A DNA stretch of 64,000 nt, taken from positions 6,030 to 70,029 of the forward strand of contig CH002893.1 in the NCBI GenBank assembly GCA_000149265.1, in the 5' to 3' direction. Origin of the DNA: Ciona savignyi (Eukaryota > Chordata > Ascidiacea > Phlebobranchia > Cionidae). Positions 60,401-64,000 of the stretch are shown in pieces. The position numbers and the translations under genes are program-made. Position 1 is the stretch's first letter; every line of letters begins with the position of its first letter. The notes under the pieces were generated by a model. The model saw only the letters and a list, made by a program, of their open reading frames with translations, was not told the DNA's origin and ran no database searches.

Positions 60401-63400
60401 GTAATATCCGAAAATTGCTTTGCCCAGGACATATGATAGACTAGGATATTCATGTTTTCCCCGTGAATGGAAAACCAATGGGATTAACACACGGGCAATC
60501 GTCAGATCACCTCGCACCCACCGTCGAGTTATTGCAGTGTGTTTTGTGTGATTCACACGTTCCTTTAATTTGGTAAACCGCATCATTCCGCTGGGTTCAG
60601 GCAACGAGCGTTAAGTGCCTTACCCAAAGAAATTCACGACTAGCTAGCGATCAGTTAAGAATCAGCAACCATACGGCTAAAAGTAAGACACTAACCAGCT
60701 GAGCTAATCGGTCGTATATAATAAAGAAATTGTTATAAACAACCTATCCAGTTGTCCCCGTTCAAAATAATAAGATTCGCAGGTTCTTGGTAAAAGCGAT
60801 GACGACTCTTCTAGTGGTTTTCTATCAATGGCTCGTAAGATCTACGACTGGGTTTGGGAAAACGGATGGGATCAATCCCAAGCGTGTGGTGGTGGAGTTT
60901 GGTTCGATCAGGTAACTTACGTTTCATACTATATTCCCGGCCCGTTGATGTAGCGGTTAAGTGCGTCGCCTTTCAATCGAAAGGTTGCAGGTGCGAAACT
61001 GGTCCCTAATAGCCAGTCGGTTGTGTCTTTGGGCAAGGCACTTAACGGTCATTGCCTGAACCCAGCGGAATAATGGGTTCTACCAAATTGAAGGAACGTG
61101 TCTATCATATACAACACACTGCAATATAGCTCCGGTAACCCGACGATGGGCGCTAGGTGATCTGACGATTTCCCGTGTGCTAACCCCCTTGGTTTATCCA
61201 TTCACGGGGATAAACATGAATATCCTCCTATCCTATATTCACCTATACGGCTGTGTTGTTGTATGGTTAACACGTTCGAAATATATAATTCTATGCAAAA
61301 GCGATCTTGCTGTCGAATCCATCAAGTGTTCTAAATCTCGTCCGTTTAAAAAAAATGTAACCAGCCTTTTCGTACCCTGCAATCTTACCAGACTTAAATT
61401 TAAAAGTGACATTTTAAAAACTAATATAGGAGATTTTAACCTAGAGGACTATAGCAGACTACTTTTTTAAATAAAACCAAATTAGTAAAATTTAACCGTA
61501 TGTTTGTCTACACCCTATTTACATACATTTCCCTAACTTAACCTTTTGATTGATTTCATAAATTTAAACTATTTTTTTTCTTAAATTTTAGAATAGGGTA
61601 GGATATTCATCTTTATAAAGTGCCTTGCCCAAGGACACAACCGAATAACTAGCGACCAGTTTCTTTGCCTTATTAGTTGTAACATGTGTATTTTTGTTTC
61701 GTTTTTTTAGACTGAGGCGAGCAAGCAAAACGTTGAAAATGCCCAAATGCTTCAATTAGGAGCTAAACTGTACCGACTCACCCAAGATAAGACACTGCTG
61801 GATAAAATAACACAGACAATGAAAGTGAGTTAGGATGGTAATATTCATGTTTATCCCCGTGAATGGGAAAAACAGTGGGCTTAACGCACAGGCAATCGTT
61901 TAATTACCTCGCGCCTACCGTCGGGTTACAGGAGCTATTGCAGTGTGTTGTGTTTGATTCACGTGTTACTTTAGTTTGGTAGAACTCATTAATCCGCTGG
62001 GTACAGGCAATGTCTGTTAAGCGTCTTGCCCAAAGACACAACCGACTAGCTAGTGACCAGTTTCGAGCCTATAACCCTTCGGATAAAAAGCGACGCACCG
62101 ACTCACCAAGCTAATAAGTCGGACAACATACTATGTGCTATAATAAGAATTTGCTCGTTTTATGAAGTTCATTGAGATGAACGGTTTGATCAACGATACG
62201 AGTTACATGGTAGCCGATGGAGTGACATACAACTGTACAAGCGACCAGCAGTATGGACCTACATACAACATGGGTCTAATGATAGGTAATGTTATACGTC
62301 TGGTAGTTTAACTAAGATTTTTGTTAAAAAGGACCGGTCTATTAGGTTAGTGCTACGCCTTTTAACCGAATGGTTGTGTTTCGAAACTGGTCCCTACCTA
62401 GTCGATTGTATCCTTGGGCAAGGTATTGCCTCAACCTAGCGGATTAATGGGTTCTACCAAACTGAAGTAACATATTAATGATACACAAAACACTGCATCG
62501 GGTGCGGTAACCCGACGGTGGGCGCGAACTGACGATTAATCGTATAATGACTCCCCTTGGTTTTTCCAGTCACAAGGATAAACATAAATGTCCTATCCTA
62601 AAATGTAATATTTGTTGTAGGCGGGTTAGTGGAAGCTGGCCCTGTCCTTAACCGCACAGATGAACTTATTTCTCTCGCGCACAAAATTGCCCAATCCACG
62701 ATTCGACATTCAACGAAGTAAGCTTTAATAACCAAGTTCTGTTCATGTCTCTCGTATACGTTGTCGGTAATGTGCCATGGCTAGTAGTGGGAAAAAATAA
62801 ATTCCAGGTAAAATTTTCTTTAGTTGTTTGAGCCTTTACTGTGCAGAGCTACAGTATAGGATAGGATGCTCATGATTATCCCTGTACCGGGAAAACGCAG
62901 GTGTCGCCAAATGTTAAACCCTCCTGATACATATACCAACTATATAAAAAAAATCTAAGGGACGAGCCGAGCCCATCATGGGTTCAAACCATAGCCCATT
63001 AAAAAATAATTAGTCGTAGCATTATGCGTTTGTACTTTTTTCTGACATTTAAACAAACTGTACAGAATAATAGTCAAGTTGGGTTTAAATTATTAAACTG
63101 TCGTAACTCCTATCAAAAATATAAACGGTCGTGTGGCGGAATGGTTAACGCGACCGATACAAACAAAGTCTTAGTAACGCGCCCATTATGGGTTCGAAAC
63201 TGAGCCTGGTAAAAAAGGAGCTTTTTTTATAAGTAGTATAGTCGGTATTTTGGTGTAGTGGTTGCAACTAAACAAGTAGTAAAACCAGGGTTGGAAACCT
63301 TTTAAATGCAGTGTGAATAATATTATAACTACAGTATTGTTATGTACGGTTTGCATAGTAAACTACCTAATTTGAATATTAGTGATCTGTGGCACTCGTG

Positions 63401-64000
63401 CCAGTAGTTTCCGACACCTGAATAATGTCCATTTTAACCGATGCATTTTTAACCAAATAAATCCAAATTAACGTATTTTCTTAATTCTCCAGAGACGGGA
63501 TTTTGGTCGAATACTGTGTTCCCAACTGCGATGACGATGCTAAAATGTTCAAGGGAATTTTCCTTCGAAATTTGCGATACCTCATCGATTATTCGAGATC
63601 AAACAACGCACTTAAGTGGAAAGATAACATAGAAATGTACGTCAAGTTTATCCAGCTCAATAGCGACATTGCGTGGTCAAAGAGTAGATGCGAACCAACG
63701 AGCGAAAACTGCACGGTTTTGTTTAAAGATGGAAATTCTTTACAAAACACAACTTCAGGCCCAGTAAGAAAATGTATTCATTCTATGGTCAATAAAGAAA
63801 CCTATTTTTTTATATAAAGTTTTGAATAATCAGGTTTAAATATTCATTAGTAATTTCGTTTTGAAATTTAAATATTCATTAGCGGATTGGAATATTGGTT
63901 AGTAATTTCGCTTTTTTCTTTTATATAGAAGGAGTACTCTAGTTTATCACCTTTATAACACAGACATTTCCACGAAAATCAAATTCCTAACAGTCAGATT
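42403..64000 (+). CDS. Glycoside hydrolase family 76 (alpha-1,6-mannanase-like), 3' end beyond window
   Basis: Eight exons join in frame: 42403-42475, 42927-43143, 44207-44327, 60783-60911, 61711-61824, 62168-62285, 62621-62717 and 63493-63763, giving 380 aa before a GTAAGA donor leads out of the window. MGSVVLLLFISVLCTAW is a signal peptide. Family GH76 cleaves alpha-1,6-mannan backbones with paired catalytic aspartates in a DD-x-x-W motif. Here SFDDMAWYGLSYIRIHE gives Asp123/Asp124. Other family blocks are the W-rich TYQTWNGYDGFWQNGVVLETL, ACGGGVWFDQ, GPTYNMGLMIGGLVEAG and KMFKGIFLRNLRYLID. The predicted product is a secreted enzyme, perhaps acting on fungal or bacterial mannan in food or defence. 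Intron 3 is about 16.5 kb and hosts the 7SK array. The last, unseen exon should add only a short C-terminus. Confidence 0.85.
42795..42898 (+). repeat. Dispersed repeat 3' part
   Basis: CGTTTTGACGTCTTTTTCTG through GGCAAAAAATAAATAAACTA; in GH76 intron 1. Confidence 0.45.
43163..43415 (+). repeat. SINE-A copy, head truncated
   Basis: Begins within the head (GGTTCGAAACTGGTCGC) about 20 bp after GH76 exon 2. Confidence 0.7.
43975..44140 (+). repeat. Dispersed repeat, GCGTCCGCTATATTTATTAA type
   Basis: Second long copy of the repeat at 42090, just before GH76 exon 3. Confidence 0.5.
44562..44626 (+). promoter_or_regulatory. Pol III type 3-like promoter of 7SK copy 1
   Basis: TATAAC at 44598-44603 lies 29 bp before the RNA start. 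A block GGGCCACAAAAGGGAGATTA at 44562-44581 (about -65 to -46) is shared with the other copies and sits where a PSE is expected. Confidence 0.75.
44627..44901 (+). ncRNA. RN7SK: 7SK snRNA gene, copy 1 (sense to GH76)
   Basis: 7SK RNA holds P-TEFb inactive together with HEXIM and LARP7. The roughly 270-nt sequence shows the vertebrate landmarks in order. These are 5' GGATGTG with GCGAT..GGCT, then CATCTGTC, TTCGATCGC and GGCTGATCTGC. Next come a GGTGACACCC segment, GCGCTCGGTCGAGAGGAG, and the 3' hairpin CATCC..TAGGCACTGCACGGGGCAG followed by TATGCCTTCATTTTTT. GCGAU/AUCGC can form the HEXIM-binding 5' stem. T6 at 44896-44901 is the pol III terminator. One extra A occurs (ATGGAATCCC). It is shorter than human 7SK (331 nt). 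Assignment rests on recalled human sequence. Confidence 0.85.
45196..45352 (+). repeat. SINE-A 5' part with clear tRNA A-box
   Basis: ACCGGTTGGCTCAGTGGGTTA shows the tRNA-like head best; truncated in the body. Confidence 0.65.
45468..45545 (-). repeat. SINE-A tail fragment
   Basis: TTAGGATATAGATTAGGATA followed by the first body bases. Confidence 0.5.
45673..45946 (-). ncRNA. RN7SK: 7SK snRNA gene, copy 2
   Basis: First minus-strand copy, facing copy 1 across about 770 bp. The terminator is A6 (plus strand) at 45673-45678; the TATA box is at 45970-45975, 29 bp upstream. GGATGTATGCGATGG shows a C-to-T type change near the 5' end. Confidence 0.82.
46493..46785 (-). repeat. SINE-A copy within the tandem unit
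   Basis: Head reads TTAGCTCAGTGGGTTAATGC on the minus strand. Confidence 0.75.
46806..46852 (+). pseudogene. Relic of GH76 intron 3 acceptor and first bases of exon 4
   Basis: ATCTATCCAGTTGT...AATAATAAGCTCTGCAG then GTTCTTG matches the true junction at 60744-60789; downstream exon sequence is lost. Confidence 0.7.
47176..47449 (-). ncRNA. RN7SK: 7SK snRNA gene, copy 3
   Basis: Terminator 47176-47181 and TATA box 47473-47478. The body has small changes (CTTTCAGACG for CTCTCAGACG on the plus strand; AAACCAGATC). The promoter distal block has substitutions (GGTCCCCG), so activity may be reduced. Confidence 0.8.
47996..48853 (-). repeat. SINE-A copy split by about 560 bp
   Basis: Tail half 47996-48187 and head half 48750-48853 are separated by unrelated AT-rich sequence of unknown origin. 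Confidence 0.55.
48876..48920 (+). pseudogene. Second relic of the GH76 exon 4 acceptor
   Basis: AAGCTCTGCAG then GTTCTTGAATATTTTT; the acceptor AG is intact but no exon follows. Confidence 0.65.
48949..49409. mobile_element. hAT MITE with perfect target duplication
   Basis: Ends CAGCGGTTCCCAAACT / AGTTTGGGAACCGCTG; GTATAGAC at 48941-48948 and 49410-49417. The same position in the neighbouring unit (about 46874) has GTATAGAC once, an empty site. Confidence 0.92.
49715..51459 (-). pseudogene. 7SK snRNA copy 4, split by a TTAA-flanked insertion
   Basis: The 3' part (49715-49830) and 5' part (51299-51459) are separated by 49831-51298. The promoter with TATA variant TATAAG at 51483-51488 is kept, but the transcript cannot be normal. 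Confidence 0.85.
49831..51298. mobile_element. TTAA-flanked insertion with a hAT MITE fragment
   Basis: TTAA occurs at 49827-49830 and 51299-51302, where an intact 7SK gene has one. The first 405 bp appear identical to the interior of the MITE at 48949 (from 48972) without its ends. The rest (50236-51298) is not seen elsewhere in the window. The right end, read inward, is CTCTTTCACTCCCGGCC, vaguely piggyBac-like. An open frame of 107 codons (50505-50828) is not recognised. Confidence 0.6.
51985..52120 (-). repeat. SINE-A tail half in the tandem unit
   Basis: Ends at a short inverted ATTGCAGTATGTTGTGTATGA / CAACATACTGCAATA hairpin, as does the copy at 53226. Confidence 0.6.
52411..52684 (-). 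ncRNA. RN7SK: 7SK snRNA gene, copy 5 (mutated start and promoter)
   Basis: The first bases read GCATGTG in place of GGATGTG. The upstream region has lost one base, so the TATA box (52707-52712, TATAGA) is at -28. The body and terminator (52411-52416) are intact. Confidence 0.75.
53226..53365 (-). repeat. SINE-A tail half in the tandem unit
   Basis: Near duplicate of 51985-52120. Confidence 0.6.
53653..53927 (-). ncRNA. RN7SK: 7SK snRNA gene, copy 6
   Basis: Terminator 53653-53658, TATA 53951-53956. It carries ATCGAGAGCAGTGG where others have ATCGGGAGAGTGG, a one-base insertion in the middle domain. Confidence 0.8.
54097..54358. repeat. Left-arm copy of the foldback element, cut by a gap
   Basis: Nearly repeats 55018-55270 (ATCGGCAAAACTATTTTGAC units) but with extra single bases; ends in the N run. 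Confidence 0.7.
54359..54458. other. Assembly gap (100 N)
   Basis: Flanked by near-identical segments (53653-54355 and 54578-55270); a mis-join is possible. Confidence 1.
54578..54851 (-). ncRNA. RN7SK: 7SK snRNA gene, copy 7
   Basis: Terminator 54578-54583, TATA 54875-54880. Its 3' flank (TATAACAAATATAATAATACA) matches the region after copy 1, not the other minus copies, so it descends from the copy 1 lineage or from recombination with it. Confidence 0.8.
55020..57156. mobile_element. Foldback-type element with arms of about 0.95 kb
   Basis: Ends CGGTGGCCCATAAGGGCAATC and its inverse at 57136-57156. The outer arms are built of ATCGGCAAAACTATTTTGACA-like units of about 20-27 bp (themselves partly palindromic). 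The inner arms hold a SINE-related segment (55595-55735 / 56397-56545) and unique sequence (GGATATAGCCGTTCTGCAT and inverse). The loop is roughly 55951-56177. There is no transposase. The empty site is visible in other units (CTGGTATTTTCCAAGTTAAC). Confidence 0.85.
57543..57838 (-). repeat. SINE-A copy in the tandem unit
   Basis: Complete; head TTAGCTTAGTGGGTTTATGC. Confidence 0.75.
57858..57908 (+). pseudogene. Third relic of GH76 exon 4 acceptor, AG lost
   Basis: TTTGCTG replaces CTGCAG before GTTCTTG. Confidence 0.6.
58229..58502 (-). ncRNA. RN7SK: 7SK snRNA gene, copy 8
   Basis: Intact body, terminator 58229-58234, TATA 58526-58531; one change in the conserved upstream block (CGCGACAG). 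Confidence 0.82.
59043..59342 (-). repeat. SINE-A copy in the tandem unit
   Basis: Complete; head TTAGCTCAGTGGGTTAATGC. Confidence 0.75.
59361..59410 (+). pseudogene. Fourth relic of GH76 exon 4 acceptor
   Basis: AAGCTTTGCAG then GTTCTTGAATATT; AG intact. Confidence 0.65.
59729..60002 (-). ncRNA. RN7SK: 7SK snRNA gene, copy 9 (nearest to exon 4)
   Basis: Terminator 59729-59734, TATA 60026-60031. Three point changes versus the majority (CTATCTGG, GGGATAGTG, AAATCAGATC on the plus strand). Its unit runs into the real exon 4, so this is the position from which the array was probably duplicated. Confidence 0.82.
60003..60085 (-). promoter_or_regulatory. Conserved 7SK upstream block (copy 9)
   Basis: TATAACGCCCGC with the TATA at -29, then GCGAGCAA, ACTCTCGCGAG and GGGCCACAAACGGGAGATTA reading upstream. 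The same block precedes all nine copies, implying selection or recent duplication. Confidence 0.7.
60437..60712 (-). repeat. SINE-A copy next to GH76 exon 4
   Basis: Head GACCGATTAGCTCAGCTGG shows a near-consensus tRNA A box. Confidence 0.75.
60940..61236 (+). repeat. SINE-A copy, full length
   Basis: CCCGTTGATGTAGCGGTTAA head; GH76 intron 4. Confidence 0.75.
61592..61665 (-). repeat. SINE-A internally deleted fragment
   Basis: The tail AGGGTAGGATATTCATC is joined directly to AAAGTGCCTTGCCCAAGG. Confidence 0.55.
61832..62125 (-). repeat. SINE-A copy, full length
   Basis: Begins 8 bp after GH76 exon 5. Confidence 0.75.
62326..62600 (+). repeat. SINE-A copy
   Basis: In GH76 intron 6, diverged; ends 20 bp before exon 7. 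Confidence 0.65.
62955..63008 (+). repeat. SINE-B 3' half
   Basis: GACGAGCCGAGCCCATCATG then GGTTCAAACC and an A run. Confidence 0.5.
63126..63217 (+). repeat. SINE-B copy
   Basis: CGGTCGTGTGGCGGAATGG through GGTTCGAAACTGAGCC. Confidence 0.8.

Larger units (their letters stand above)
45545..60795. repeat. Tandem array of about 1.5-kb 7SK-containing units
   Basis: Each unit contains, left to right: TAGCCGTAATTTGCAAAAAC spacer, 7SK (-), its promoter, an ATATGGTTCAACCCTTTAA spacer, SINE-A (-), the CTATCCAGTTGT...CAGGTTCTTG piece homologous to the GH76 intron 3/exon 4 junction, and a spacer with CGAGCGTTATGTTATTCAAG and CAGTGCTCCGCAAC. 7SK 3' ends lie at 45673, 47176, 49715, 52411, 53653, 54578, 58229 and 59729. 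Spacing is near 1.5 kb where no insertion or deletion intervenes. Confidence 0.85.

Noticed and set aside
63126-63217. Class II tRNA gene
   Set aside because: The A-box and B-box text is present, but acceptor and anticodon stems do not pair and many relatives exist; it is SINE-B.

Overview
The window looks like nuclear DNA of a solitary ascidian, most probably a Ciona species. This is inferred from AT-rich compact genes with many short introns, PSMD11-like and superaquaporin-like proteins, animal-type 7SK snRNA genes, and a very dense load of small tRNA-derived SINEs and MITEs. No database search was possible. Gene models were built by hand from reading frame, GT/AG splice sites and recalled family motifs.

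Layout. 1-4.2 kb: SINE-rich intergenic DNA with a tRNA-Lys(CTT) gene and an orphan 3' terminal exon. 4.2-14.7 kb (+): complete 11-exon PSMD11 (Rpn6, 26S proteasome lid), whose introns hold nested hAT MITEs, SINEs and minisatellites. 17.3-18.2 kb (+): a secreted phospholipase A2 with a furin-type site and a galaxin-like C-terminal extension. 18.9-23.0 kb (+): a six-exon AQP11/12-type superaquaporin with altered NPA boxes. 25.8-26.0 kb (-): a possible small acidic N-myristoylated protein. 26-36 kb: gene-poor DNA dominated by one MITE family. 36.2-41.6 kb (+): an eight-exon type I membrane protein with a ZP-C module and no visible ZP-N. 42.4 kb to beyond the right edge (+): a glycoside hydrolase family 76 (alpha-1,6-mannanase-like) gene with eight visible exons.

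The most striking structure is intron 3 of the GH76 gene (44.3-60.8 kb). It carries nine copies of the 7SK snRNA gene, one on the + strand and eight on the - strand, each with a TATA box 28-29 bp upstream and an oligo-T terminator. The minus-strand copies sit in a roughly 1.5 kb tandem unit that also duplicated a SINE and the splice acceptor of GH76 exon 4. One 7SK copy is split by a TTAA-flanked insertion. The array also contains a 461-bp hAT MITE and a 2.1-kb foldback element. The genes otherwise show no operon-like coupling; their shared theme is secreted or membrane products next to housekeeping proteasome and pol III genes.

Four 100-N assembly gaps (17175, 28525, 40481 and 54359) limit the reading, and the last one lies in a near-duplicated segment that may be mis-assembled.
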